Below, one piece after another: positions 25,020-34,758 of a stretch of 64,000 bases of DNA. Positions within the stretch are counted from its first letter, which is position 1. Every line of letters starts with the position of its first letter. The DNA lies in the NCBI RefSeq assembly GCF_026342035.1, contig NZ_JAPENM010000001.1, positions 372,001-436,000 of the forward strand, in the 5' to 3' direction. This DNA is from Aldersonia sp. NBC_00410. GTDB lineage: Bacteria > Actinomycetota > Actinomycetes > Mycobacteriales > Mycobacteriaceae. The notes beneath the pieces are model-generated. The model was not told the origin of the DNA and did not search any database. It saw only the letters and a list, made by a program, of their open reading frames with translations. The translations under genes and the position numbers were made by a program.

Positions 25020-26264
25020 CTACGCCCGCTCGGCCGCGGCCGCCGCCCGCTCGAGCAACAACGAACGCTCGTGCTTGGTGGGGGCTTGCCCCGCAGCCGA
25101 TTCCAGCACCTGCGCCGCGTCCGCGTAGCGGCCCAGCCGCACGAGCACGTCGCCGCGCACCGCGCCGAACAGGTGGAAGCCGGCCAGTCGCGGATCGTCG
25201 CCCAGTTCGTCGAGGGCGGCGAGCGCGGCCTCGGGTCCGTCTGCCTGCAGCACCGCCACCGCGCGGTTCAACTGCACCACCGGTGACGGCGCCAGCTCGC
25301 CAAGCGCATCGTATAGCGAAACAATTGCCTCCCAGTCGGTTTCGTCGAACGAGCGCGCCCTGGCATGGCACGCCGCGATGGCGGCCTGCACCGTGTAGGG
25401 ACCCAACGGTCGGCGCAGCGCAATGGCTCGGTCGAGCGCAGCGAGTCCGTGCCGGATCAGTGTGCGGTCCCAGCGAGACCGGTCCTGATCGGGCAGCAAG
25501 ACCGGCGCTCCGCGGGAGTCGACGCGCGTGGCGAAGCGCGAAGCCTGCAGTTCCATCAGCGCAAGCAGACCGTGCACCTCCGGCTCGGCCGGCAGCAGGC
25601 CGGCCAGCACCCGCCCGAGCCGCATCGCCTCTCCGGCGAGATCGCGGCGCACCCATTCGTCGCCCGAGGTCGCGGAATAGCCCTCGTTGAACACGAGATA
25701 CACCACTTCGAGGACCGCGGACAGCCGCGGCGCGAGATCGTCGGCCTGCGGCACCTCGAACGGCACATGCGCTTCGGCAAGCGTCCGCTTGGCCCGCGAA
25801 ATCCGTTGCCCGAGTGTCGCCGACGGTACAAGAAACGCTCGCGCGATTTCCTCGGTGCGCAGCCCCGCCACTACCCGCAGGGTCAGCGCGACGCGGGACT
25901 CGCGCGGCAGCACCGGGTGACACGCGGTAAATACCAGCGCGAGCACGTCGTCGCGCAGCGCCTCGGTGTCGGACGGATCGTCGGCCTGGTTCGCCAGCTC
26001 GCGTCCGATCGCGGCGTACTTCTCGTCGCGGTTGGTCTCGCGCCGGATTCGGTCGATTGCCTTGTTCTTGGCGGTCGTCATCAGCCATGCGCCGGGGTTC
26101 GGCGGTACGCCGCGCTCGGGCCACTGCTCGAGCGCGGCGAGAAACGCCTCCTGCGCCAGTTCCTCGGCCAGCCCGAGATCGCGAACCACTCGAGTCAGCG
26201 ATGCGATGACCCGTGCCGATTCCATTCGCCAGACCGCTTCGACGGTCCGGGCCACGTCCGTCAT
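25020..26264 (-). CDS. ECF42-type RNA polymerase sigma factor
   Basis: 414 residues. Region sigma-2 (about 10-85: RVIASLTRVVRDLGLAEELA, then WLMTTAKNKAIDRIRRE), sigma-4 (about 115-165: ESRVALTLRVVAGLRTEEIA, RAFLVPSATLGQRISRAKRT), then a 240-residue helical TPR-like extension (YLVFNEGYSAT ... VVQLNRAVAVLQADGPEAAL). This extension and the DGPF partner gene place it in group ECF42; no anti-sigma factor is present, and the extension is thought to control activity in this group. ATG 26264 is 4 bases after the DGPF gene. Confidence 0.93.
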   Translation of the reverse strand: MTDVARTVEAVWRMESARVIASLTRVVRDLGLAEELAQEAFLAALEQWPERGVPPNPGAWLMTTAKNKAIDRIRRETNRDEKYAAIGRELANQADDPSDTEALRDDVLALVFTACHPVLPRESRVALTLRVVAGLRTEEIARAFLVPSATLGQRISRAKRTLAEAHVPFEVPQADDLAPRLSAVLEVVYLVFNEGYSATSGDEWVRRDLAGEAMRLGRVLAGLLPAEPEVHGLLALMELQASRFATRVDSRGAPVLLPDQDRSRWDRTLIRHGLAALDRAIALRRPLGPYTVQAAIAACHARARSFDETDWEAIVSLYDALGELAPSPVVQLNRAVAVLQADGPEAALAALDELGDDPRLAGFHLFGAVRGDVLVRLGRYADAAQVLESAAGQAPTKHERSLLLERAAAAAERA

Positions 26265-26268
26265 CCGG

Positions 26269-26703
26269 TCACGATTCGCGCTGTTTCAACTGCTCGGCGA
26301 GTTGCTCCTCGCGTGCCCGGATCTCGTCGGTGTACTCCGCGCCGAAGTCCTCCGGGGTAGCGATCGGACGGATCTCGAGCAGCGACCTGCCTTCGCCGCC
26401 CGGATCGGCCGGGCAGCGCTTGGCCCATTCGATCGCTTCTTCCAGTGAGCTGACCTCCCAGATCCAGTAGCCCATGACGATTTCCTTGGATTCGACGAAC
26501 GGGCCGTCGACGACCGACGTCGTGCCGCCCCGAAATTCGATCCGTGCCCCTTTTGCCGTGGGTAGCAGCCCTTCCCCGTCCAGCATGATGCCCGCTTTAA
26601 CGAGTTCCTCGTTGTAGGCGGTCATCTTCTGGAACATCTCCTCGGTCGGCGTGGCCTTGTCCTCGTCGACCCCGTCACCCTCGACCATCACGATGACTCG
26701 CAT
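26269..26703 (-). CDS. DGPF/YCII-related protein linked to the ECF42 sigma factor
   Basis: 144 residues, dimeric alpha-beta barrel fold of the YCII/DGPF family. The name-giving motif appears as VVDGPFVESKEIVMGYWI, followed by SLEEAIEWAKRCP. ATG 26703 has AGAGGAGG nine bases upstream. The C-terminal 30 residues (EYTDEIRAREEQLAEQLKQRES) are predicted to form an acidic helix beyond the common domain. First gene of the operon with the sigma factor; DGPF proteins are typical targets and partners of ECF42 sigmas, with unknown biochemical function. Confidence 0.92.
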   Translation of the reverse strand: MRVIVMVEGDGVDEDKATPTEEMFQKMTAYNEELVKAGIMLDGEGLLPTAKGARIEFRGGTTSVVDGPFVESKEIVMGYWIWEVSSLEEAIEWAKRCPADPGGEGRSLLEIRPIATPEDFGAEYTDEIRAREEQLAEQLKQRES

Positions 26704-26837
26704 TGCGGCCTCCTCTGTCGGTACCGCACGACTCGGTGTCGAGCGGCTACACACACTCTTCGAACGGGCACCACCCGTTTTCTACCGACTCGGGAAAGAA
26801 ATTCGCGGTGATTTCCATCCGACGGCAAACTGGCGGC

Positions 26838-27833
26838 GTGGAGCTGTTGATCGCGACGAATCCGGACGCCGATTCGAGCCTGCCCTACCTGTTGCGGCTG
26901 CCGCTCGGCAACGGCCTGGTGTTCCGGACATCGGGCACCTGGCCGCGCACCAAGGCGCTCTACTGTCATCCCGCGACACTTGAAGAATGGCCGGCCGAGC
27001 CCGAGGTCGTCGAACGAATCGACCTGACCTCGTGCCAACGGCGCGGCGCGGCGATCGACGTCGTGGCCGCGCGGCAGCGTGAGAGCCGCTCGCAGCTCGT
27101 CTACACACGCGCCCGCGGTCGCGAGATGGTGTTCTGGCAGAGCGCGAGGACCCGCAAGCAATCCCGGCCGGGGGTGCGCATACCCACCGCAAGGGCCGCA
27201 GGGATCGCCGAACTCGAGATCGTCGTCGATTCGCGCGAGCGCTACGCCTACGACTTCGCCGGCAAGCAGGTCCACATCACGCGGCGCGCGCTGCCATGCG
27301 GTGACTACGGGCTGGTGCACCAGGGCAGGTTGATCGCATCGGTGGAACGCAAGTCACTCGAAGACCTCACTTCGAGCCTGTTGAGCGGAAAGCTGAAGTA
27401 TCAACTCACCGAGCTAGCGGCGATGCCACGCGCGGCGGTCGTCGTCGAAGAGCGTTACTCGCAGATTTTCGCGCTGACGTGGGCGCGTCCCGCATCGGTG
27501 GCCGACTCGCTCGCCGAACTGCAGGCCACCTTCCCAACCGTATCGATCCAGTTCTGCGACAACCGCAAGCTGGCCCAGGAGCACGTCTATCGCTACCTCG
27601 CGGCCGTGCACACTTGGGCGCAGGACACGCTCGACACTGCCGGATCGCTCGGAGCCGAGCCCGCGTTCGAAGCAGCTCCGACGCAACCGGAACCCAGCAC
27701 CGCCGAGATCCGGGTGTGGGCGCGCACTGTCGGCCTGCCCGTGCCCGACCGTGGCAAATTACGCCCGGAGATCCGGCAGGCATGGAACGCGGCGCACACA
27801 CGCGGATCGGCGGCACCGAAATCGGTCGACTAA
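26838..27833 (+). CDS. ERCC4-type nuclease fused to an Lsr2 DNA-binding domain
   Basis: 331 residues. N-terminal part (1-120) unassigned and basic near its end. The nuclease domain (about 125-260) has the XPF/ERCC4 active-site pattern: DSRER (Asp131), GDYGL (Asp156) and VERKSLEDL (Glu170, Arg171, Lys172). The C-terminus (288-321) IRVWARTVGLPVPDRGKLRP followed by EIRQAWNAAH is the Lsr2 DNA-binding fold; Lsr2 normally has RGR where this has DRG. I chose GTG 26838, six bases after CAAACT; the open frame extends to 26703 but is poor coding there. The fusion suggests cutting of AT-rich or xenogeneic DNA, which is inference. Confidence 0.88.
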   Translation: MELLIATNPDADSSLPYLLRLPLGNGLVFRTSGTWPRTKALYCHPATLEEWPAEPEVVERIDLTSCQRRGAAIDVVAARQRESRSQLVYTRARGREMVFWQSARTRKQSRPGVRIPTARAAGIAELEIVVDSRERYAYDFAGKQVHITRRALPCGDYGLVHQGRLIASVERKSLEDLTSSLLSGKLKYQLTELAAMPRAAVVVEERYSQIFALTWARPASVADSLAELQATFPTVSIQFCDNRKLAQEHVYRYLAAVHTWAQDTLDTAGSLGAEPAFEAAPTQPEPSTAEIRVWARTVGLPVPDRGKLRPEIRQAWNAAHTRGSAAPKSVD

Positions 27834-27848
27834 CGGAGATTGCGCCGC

Positions 27849-29465
27849 TCAGTACGGTGGCTCATCGTCATCGGTCGGCTCCGATCCTGGGTGCCAGCGC
27901 AGCGGGCCGGAGCCGACCGTCGCGGTGAGCGTGGCGGCGGGTGCGCTGGTGAGTCCGGCCGTTGGTGTGGTGACGAGGTTGTGGCCGTAGCTGCTGCGCC
28001 AGGCCACGTGCCCGCCCGGTGTCATCTGGGCGTGCCAGAGTTTCATCGTTTTGAGTTGATGGTGAAACGCGCAGAGGCACTGCAGGTTCGACGGCACCGT
28101 CCAGCCACCGCGGTCCGGGCGGTGGCGATCGTACGCGACGACATGGTCGAGTTGGCAATTGGCCGCGGGCGTACGACAGCCGGGGAACCGGCAGTGCCGG
28201 TCACGGGCGCGCACCACCGCGGCAGTGGCGGCGTCGGGGCGGTAATCGAGTGCTCCCGGCGGTGGGTGATGGTGTCCGCCGTGCCCGTTGCGGGGCGCGG
28301 CGTGGAAATGCCGGTCGAGTTCGGCGACGCCGTGGGTGGCGGCGGCGACGGTGCCGAACGGCGGCCGTGCGGGTGGGGCCGGCATGCAGGGCGCGGGCAC
28401 AACCCCACCGGGGCGCCGCGAGCCGCGGGCACGGAAGGTGCTGGTGCACAAGCGGTCCTGGGCCGTGGATGCCGGCGCAGAATCATTCGTCGCAGCACCG
28501 TGCGCAATGAGCCCTTCACCGCCGGCGATCATGTGCAGTTCGGTGAGCATCCCCTGCCACGTTGCATCCGTCGCGAGTTGTCGCGCCAATTCGGGATCGA
28601 CCGGCCCATACCCGGGCAACTACGCCGGCTCCGAACGCAAACCGAGCAAGCTCGCGACGTCGATCCCGATCTGCACCAACGGAGTCCGGCGACGCAGCGA
28701 TACCGGCGCGATTACCGCGACGCAGTCCGACCGGCCACACTCACAGCCCAGCCGATTCTCTCCGTGTACGAGCGCCAGGAACGCATCCACCATCCGGTAC
28801 TGCCGATTGCGCCGGTCCTGCCCGCACACCGTGCCCGCAACCTCGGTGACGCGCTGCCACGCCGCCTCGGCCTCCACCGGGGACAGATCCACCTCGAGCC
28901 GCGCGAGCGGACCGACCCGGCGTTTGCGAATACGACGGTCGCGTTCGGCCTCCTCGCGGCGGGCAGCAACCTCCGCGGGCGCGATCCGGATCAGAATGGT
29001 GTCGATCTCGCCCGCCAACGGACCGGGCGAAAGGACCCGCGCCGCGGCAAGCAGGTCCGGCTCCGCCAACGCGACCGTGCCGGGCGTGAACCCGAGAGTG
29101 TCGTACACGATGCGGCGCACCCGCGCGAAATCCAGCTCACCCGCGGCGAACGCCGCTCGCACTAACGGCAGTCGCAAGCGCAGCTCCATCCCGACCACCG
29201 CGAAACCCTCGGCGATCGTCTTCGAACACCCCAACCGGACCGCGATCTCGGCCAGAGCATTGTTGCCGCAATCCACGAAACCGTCCCGGCCCAGCTCGGC
29301 GTCGCGTTCGACCCAGGTCTCCCACAGCCGCCCGGCCAGCACCACCTTCCGGTACGCCGCACAATTCTCCGCCACCGCGGCAGCAGCCAACTCGTCGAGC
29401 AACGAACCATCATCGAGCACAGCGGCATCGACAAGACCAATAGTTGAGCTCCCCCCGAGCGTCAT
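27849..29465 (-). pseudogene. DUF222-HNH endonuclease interrupted by an amber codon
   Basis: One continuous frame of 539 codons apart from a TAG at 28622-28620. The N-terminal 281 residues are DUF222 (GRLWETWVERDAELG ... AAFAAGELDFARVRRIVYDT). The C-terminal 256 residues continue the same domain (LPGYGPVDPELARQLATDAT) and end in an HNH nuclease (CRFPGCRTPAANCQLDHVVA, CAFHHQLKTMKLWH). The family usually reads PAELxGYGPI here, so GAG to TAG (Glu to stop) is the simplest change. The codon after the stop is TTG, so reinitiation is possible. ATG 29465 lies six bases after TAGCGT. Confidence 0.85.
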
Positions 29466-29588
29466 ACCACCACGCTAGTCGAACATCTGTGCGACGGCAA
29501 TACCCGCGCGCCGAACTGATCGGAGATACGAAAATCGTTTACTCACAACTAATTTCGCACGAGGTGCCCGCACCAGGGGGCTAACCGG

Positions 29589-30482
29589 TCACCCGCGCTC
29601 GCTCGCCACGGCCGCCCGCACGGCAGGGGCCACGTCGTCGGCAAACGTCCGGATCGTATCGAGGTCGTCGCCCTCGGTGCCAAACACGAAGGTGTCCATG
29701 CCGCCGTCGACGACGAGTTCGGTCAACTCGTCCACCCACTGCTGGACCGGCCCGTTCAGGAAGCCCGCGGACGTGCCGCCGGTGATGGCGCCGAAGACGT
29801 TGTAGATCCGACGGATCTGGCTCGGCTCCCGCCCCGCGGCGACAGCGGCGTCGTCGATGCGGGCGTGCGCGTCGGCCAACTTCTCGGGCGGGAAGTAGCT
29901 TGCCGACGGGACCCAGCCGTCCGCCCGTCGGCCGAGTTCGGCGAGCATCCGCGGGCCGAGCACACCCCACCAGATCGCGACACCGTGTTGCGGGGCCGGG
30001 CCAGGGTGGACGCCGGACAGTCGGTAGATCTCGCCGTCGACGCGGACGGACCGTTCGCCCGACCACATCGCCCGGATCACATCGGTGGCTTCGACGAGCG
30101 CGTTGGCCGCCTCGCGGGGTGCGCGGCGCGGGCCCCCGATCGCCTCGATCGCATCCCAGAACCCGCCGGCGCCGAGCCCGAGCTCGAATCGACCGCCGGA
30201 CAGGATATCCAGGGTCGCAGCGGTTTTCGCGAGGACGGCGGGTGGGCGCAGCGGCAGGCACGCCACGTCGGGAAACACTCGGATGGATTCCGTGCGCGCG
30301 AGCAGCGTCGTCATCAGCGCGAATGCGTCGAGGAACCGGCGCTGGTAGGGGTGGTCCTGCACCCCGATCAAGTCGAGGCCGGCGCGGTCGGCAACCTCGG
30401 CGACCCGCACCACGTGTTGGGCGGATTCGACGGCAGGGTCGGCAAATACGCCGAAGCGCGGATCGTGCCAGTAGTCGCTCAT
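29589..30482 (-). CDS. LLM-class flavin/F420-dependent oxidoreductase
   Basis: 297-residue luciferase-like TIM-barrel oxidoreductase. Motifs: DHPYQRRFLDAFALMTTLLA, VACLPLRPPAVLAKTAATLD, LSGGRFELGLGAGGFWDAIE and RRADGWVPSAS. Actinobacterial members of this type usually use F420 rather than FMN; with fgd1 and a PPOX gene also in the window, F420 is the better guess. ATG 30482 has a strong GGAGG four bases upstream. It is monocistronic as far as can be seen. Substrate unknown. Confidence 0.9.
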   Translation of the reverse strand: MSDYWHDPRFGVFADPAVESAQHVVRVAEVADRAGLDLIGVQDHPYQRRFLDAFALMTTLLARTESIRVFPDVACLPLRPPAVLAKTAATLDILSGGRFELGLGAGGFWDAIEAIGGPRRAPREAANALVEATDVIRAMWSGERSVRVDGEIYRLSGVHPGPAPQHGVAIWWGVLGPRMLAELGRRADGWVPSASYFPPEKLADAHARIDDAAVAAGREPSQIRRIYNVFGAITGGTSAGFLNGPVQQWVDELTELVVDGGMDTFVFGTEGDDLDTIRTFADDVAPAVRAAVASERG

Positions 30483-30542
30483 GGTGACCTCCGATCGACT
30501 CTCTCGCCACCCTAGCGAGTGGCAACGCCGAGCGGGCCGGTC

Positions 30543-32015
30543 TCAGGCGCTGCCGCCCCGGATCCGCTCCCGGTCCGCCCGGGCGGGAACGCCGTTCGGT
30601 CCCTCGGTCGAATCGGCGTAGCTTGCGATGGTGAACGCGACCGCGGCGGCATGGGCGGCAAGTGCGTCGCGATCGACATTGGCCGCGGTGTCACCGGCAG
30701 TGTGATAATTCGGGTCGTAAGCCTGTCCCGCTGTCCCGCCCCACAGTTGCGCTTCCGCCTCGGTTTTCGCACCCTCGGCGCCGGTGTCGGTGCCGCCCAC
30801 CGGGATTCCGTGCGCGAGGAAGGCGCCGTAGTCCGAGCGGCCGTCCAAATCGTCCGGGCGCGGCTCGACACCACGGGAGAGCAGGGACGAGGAGAGCGTG
30901 CGTTCGATGCCCGCCGATCCCTCCGGACCGCCGGGCTCCCCGGACTTCTCCGAATCGTCGCCGTCGTAGACGAAGTGCCCCGCGTTGGGCGAGCCGAGCA
31001 TGTCGAAGTTGAGATACAGCGCGATATCGAGACGCTGGGCCGGTTCCAGCGAGCGAACATAGGCGGCCGAACCGAGCAGGCCTTCCTCCTCGGCACCCCA
31101 GAAGGCGAACCGCACCGCGTTGCTCACGTCCGGTTCCGGGCCGAGTTGCAGCGCCGTTTCCAGCACAGCTGCGGTGCCGGTGCCGTTGTCGTTGATCCCC
31201 GGCCCCTCGGGGACGCTGTCGAGATGGGCACCTGCCATCACCACGTTGTCGGTAGCCCCGGTTCGGGTCTGGGCGACCACGTTTCGCGTGGTGATTCGGC
31301 GGGACTCCGCATCCACCAGCACGGTGACCGGCGTGGTGGCGGCCGCGACGTCCATACCGGTGTTCTTGTCCACCACCATGATCGGAATGCTCCCAGCATC
31401 GGGGGTGCCGAGTGTGGCGGCTGGGGCCGGGCCGTCTTCGTTGTTGGCGACGACGACCGCGAGCGCTCCCGCGTCCGCCGCGATCCGCGCCTTGTCCACG
31501 AACGGGCACACGCCACGCGATACCACCACGATCGCGCCGGTGGCGGGGCGACCGTCGTAATCCGCGGCCTCGCAGCCGGGCCCGTCACCATCGGGCAGCG
31601 CGAGAACCGGAGCGGTCACGCCGCCCGCCGGCGTAGCAGGCGAATACTCCACCACCCGTGCGTCCGTCGCGCGCCCGCCCACGGTCAGGCCCTGCGCCTT
31701 GACGCCGTATGTCCCGAAGTCGAATTCGGGTGTCTGCACGTCGAATCCGCGGTCCCGTAGCGCACCGGCCACGTAGTCGACGCTTGCGTCGTAGCCCGGT
31801 GTACCCGCTGCGCGATTGCCGTCGTGGTCGTCGGCGGCGCGCTGCAGGTTGTCCAGATGAGTGGCGAGGGCGTCCACCTCGATCGCGTCGGCCACAGCGG
31901 CAGGCCCCTGCTCGGGCTGGTCGGCACTGCATCCGGACAGCGCGAACAGCAGCGCGAGCACACCCGCCACCGCGCCGGCGCGGATCGATTCAGCGCCGCC
32001 GCTGCCGACACGCAT
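30543..32015 (-). CDS. M28-family aminopeptidase lipoprotein (LpqL-like)
   Basis: 490 residues. Signal peptide with lipobox LFALSGC (Cys near residue 28), a PA domain inserted (ATGAIVVVSRGVCPFVDKAR ... ALAVVVANNEDG), and an M28 zinc peptidase domain with ligands in AGAHLDSV (His, Asp), GINDNGTG (Asp), AEEEGLLGS (Glu), NFDMLGS (Asp) and NYHTAGDT (His). It is expected at the cell surface, releasing N-terminal residues from peptides. Its start overlaps the stop of the ABC permease (TGATG), so it is the third gene of that operon. LpqL occupies the same position relative to thiG in M. tuberculosis. Confidence 0.92.
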   Translation of the reverse strand: MRVGSGGAESIRAGAVAGVLALLFALSGCSADQPEQGPAAVADAIEVDALATHLDNLQRAADDHDGNRAAGTPGYDASVDYVAGALRDRGFDVQTPEFDFGTYGVKAQGLTVGGRATDARVVEYSPATPAGGVTAPVLALPDGDGPGCEAADYDGRPATGAIVVVSRGVCPFVDKARIAADAGALAVVVANNEDGPAPAATLGTPDAGSIPIMVVDKNTGMDVAAATTPVTVLVDAESRRITTRNVVAQTRTGATDNVVMAGAHLDSVPEGPGINDNGTGTAAVLETALQLGPEPDVSNAVRFAFWGAEEEGLLGSAAYVRSLEPAQRLDIALYLNFDMLGSPNAGHFVYDGDDSEKSGEPGGPEGSAGIERTLSSSLLSRGVEPRPDDLDGRSDYGAFLAHGIPVGGTDTGAEGAKTEAEAQLWGGTAGQAYDPNYHTAGDTAANVDRDALAAHAAAVAFTIASYADSTEGPNGVPARADRERIRGGSA

Positions 32016-32788
32016 CAGGCGTCGCGCCGGTTCACCACGAAGACGGCGGCCGCGAACACGACCGCAACGAACACCGTGAAGTAGGCGAACCCGCCCCACG
32101 GTCCCCAGTGGAAGTCGATGCCCTGGTCGCTGCCGAGGAACAGTTGCGCATTGGCGAACGGCAGGAACGGCTGGACATTGCGGCCGAACGAGCCGAAAAG
32201 TCCGAACAGGCTCTCGATCAGCAACGGCCACAACAGCAACAGCGCGATTGCCGCCGCCGACTGCCGAAGCAGCGCACCCACCGCGATCGAGAGGAAGGCG
32301 CACAGCAGCGCATAGATCGGGATGCCGTACATCGCACGCCAGTCGTTGCCGCTCGACAGCGACAGGTCCTGGCTTCCCGATGTCCCGGCGACCGCCTTCG
32401 CCAGATAGAAGGCAACGAACGCCAGCACGAAGGTGAGCACAGCGCCGTAGACACCGGTCAACACACCTTTGGCGACAAGGACTTTCGGCCGCCCAGGAAT
32501 GGCCTGGAAGCTGGTCCGGATCATCCCGAAGCGGTATTCGCTGGTGACGGTGAGCGCGGCGAGAATCATCAGCACCATCACGCCGAAACCACTGACGCCA
32601 CCGGTCGCGACATCCACCGTCAGGCCGGGGAAACCCTCCGCCCCGTCCGGATCGGATGCGGCCTGCTTGCCGACCCAGCCCATCAGCGCGGCAAAACCGA
32701 GCCCGATCGCGACGATGATCAGCGAGCACCACCACGGTGAGCGCACCGAGGTGAATTTGATCCGTTCGGCCGCCAGCACGCTCATCAC
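32015..32788 (-). CDS. ABC transporter permease (ABC-2 type)
   Basis: 257 residues with six hydrophobic segments (about 20-40, 67-83, 108-128, 155-172, 178-200, 232-252). The cytoplasmic start AAERIKFTSVRSPWW and LTVTSEYRFGMIRTSFQAIP are typical of ABC-2-type permeases of export systems. GTG 32788 overlaps the ATPase stop (GTGA); ATG 32785 is an equally possible start. It is the membrane partner of the ATPase before it. Nothing in the sequence identifies the exported compound. Confidence 0.9.
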   Translation of the reverse strand: MMSVLAAERIKFTSVRSPWWCSLIIVAIGLGFAALMGWVGKQAASDPDGAEGFPGLTVDVATGGVSGFGVMVLMILAALTVTSEYRFGMIRTSFQAIPGRPKVLVAKGVLTGVYGAVLTFVLAFVAFYLAKAVAGTSGSQDLSLSSGNDWRAMYGIPIYALLCAFLSIAVGALLRQSAAAIALLLLWPLLIESLFGLFGSFGRNVQPFLPFANAQLFLGSDQGIDFHWGPWGGFAYFTVFVAVVFAAAVFVVNRRDA

Positions 32789-33720
32789 AGCGCCCCTCCC
32801 ATGACCTGCTCGATTTCGTGTCCCTGGTACTGCACATCGCCGCCGGTCAACTTCATGAAGGCGTCCTCGAGCGAGCCGCGCTGGGCGGCGAGCTCGAACA
32901 GTGTGATGCCGTTGTCGGCGGCGAGCTGACCGATCGAGTCGGTCGTCGACCCGAGGACGAGCAGCGCACCGTCCGCGCCGTCGTCACGGATCTGCAGGCC
33001 CTGTGTCGTCAGTGCGCCGCGTAATTGATCGAGCTGCGGGCTGCGCACCCGCACGGTCGACTCGGAGGATTTGTCGATGAAGTCCTGCACCGTTGTCTCG
33101 GCGATCAACCGGCCGCGACCGATCACCACGAGATGGTTCGCGGTCTGTGCCATCTCGGCGAGCAGGTGGCTCGATACCAGCACCGTTCGGCCTTCGGCCG
33201 CGAGGCGCTGCATGAACCGCCGGATCCAGGCGATGCCTTCGGGGTCGAGCCCGTTCACCGGTTCGTCGAACATCAACACCGGCGGGTCGCCGAGCAGCGC
33301 ACCCGCCAGCCCGAGGCGCTGGCTCATACCGAGCGAGAAGCCGCCGGCTTTCTTACCTGCCACTTCGGTGAGCCCGACGAGGTGCAGTACCTCGTCGACA
33401 CGGCCCGTCGGGATCCCGTTCGAGGCCGCCATCCACCGCAGGTGCGCCCGCGCCGAACGGTTGGGATGCACCCATTTGGCGTCGAGCAGCGCGCCGACGG
33501 TGCGCAGCGGGTTCTGCAACTCCCGATAGTGCTTGCCCTGGATCAGTGCTTCCCCTGCGGTGGGCCGATCCAGGCCGAGGATCATCCGCATCGTGGTCGA
33601 TTTGCCTGCGCCGTTCGGGCCGAGGAACCCCGTGACCTGCCCGGGTGGCACGGTGAAACTCAGGTCCTCGACGGCCTTCGTGGCGCCGAAGTGTTTGGTC
33701 AGACCCCTGACTTCGATCAT
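32785..33720 (-). CDS. ABC transporter ATP-binding protein
   Basis: 311 residues. Walker A GPNGAGKST, a variant signature GFSLGMSQRLGLAGALLGDP, Walker B VLMFDEPVNGLDPEG, and H-loop VSSHLLAEM. The C-terminal 90 residues (STVRVRSPQLDQLRGALTTQ ... ELAAQRGSLEDAFMKLTGG) are the usual regulatory extension of DrrA/CcmA-type export ATPases. ATG 33720 begins the three-gene operon with the permease and the M28 lipoprotein. The gene lies about 60 bases downstream of thiG on the same strand, so partial read-through from the thi operon is possible. Confidence 0.93.
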   Translation of the reverse strand: MIEVRGLTKHFGATKAVEDLSFTVPPGQVTGFLGPNGAGKSTTMRMILGLDRPTAGEALIQGKHYRELQNPLRTVGALLDAKWVHPNRSARAHLRWMAASNGIPTGRVDEVLHLVGLTEVAGKKAGGFSLGMSQRLGLAGALLGDPPVLMFDEPVNGLDPEGIAWIRRFMQRLAAEGRTVLVSSHLLAEMAQTANHLVVIGRGRLIAETTVQDFIDKSSESTVRVRSPQLDQLRGALTTQGLQIRDDGADGALLVLGSTTDSIGQLAADNGITLFELAAQRGSLEDAFMKLTGGDVQYQGHEIEQVMGGAL

Positions 33721-33779
33721 GGCTCCACCGTATAGGCGTGCGGCGGTGACGTCGGGGCGGCTCCGCAAGCTCCGCGCCG

Positions 33780-34754
<975 letters not shown>

Positions 34755-34758
<4 letters not shown>

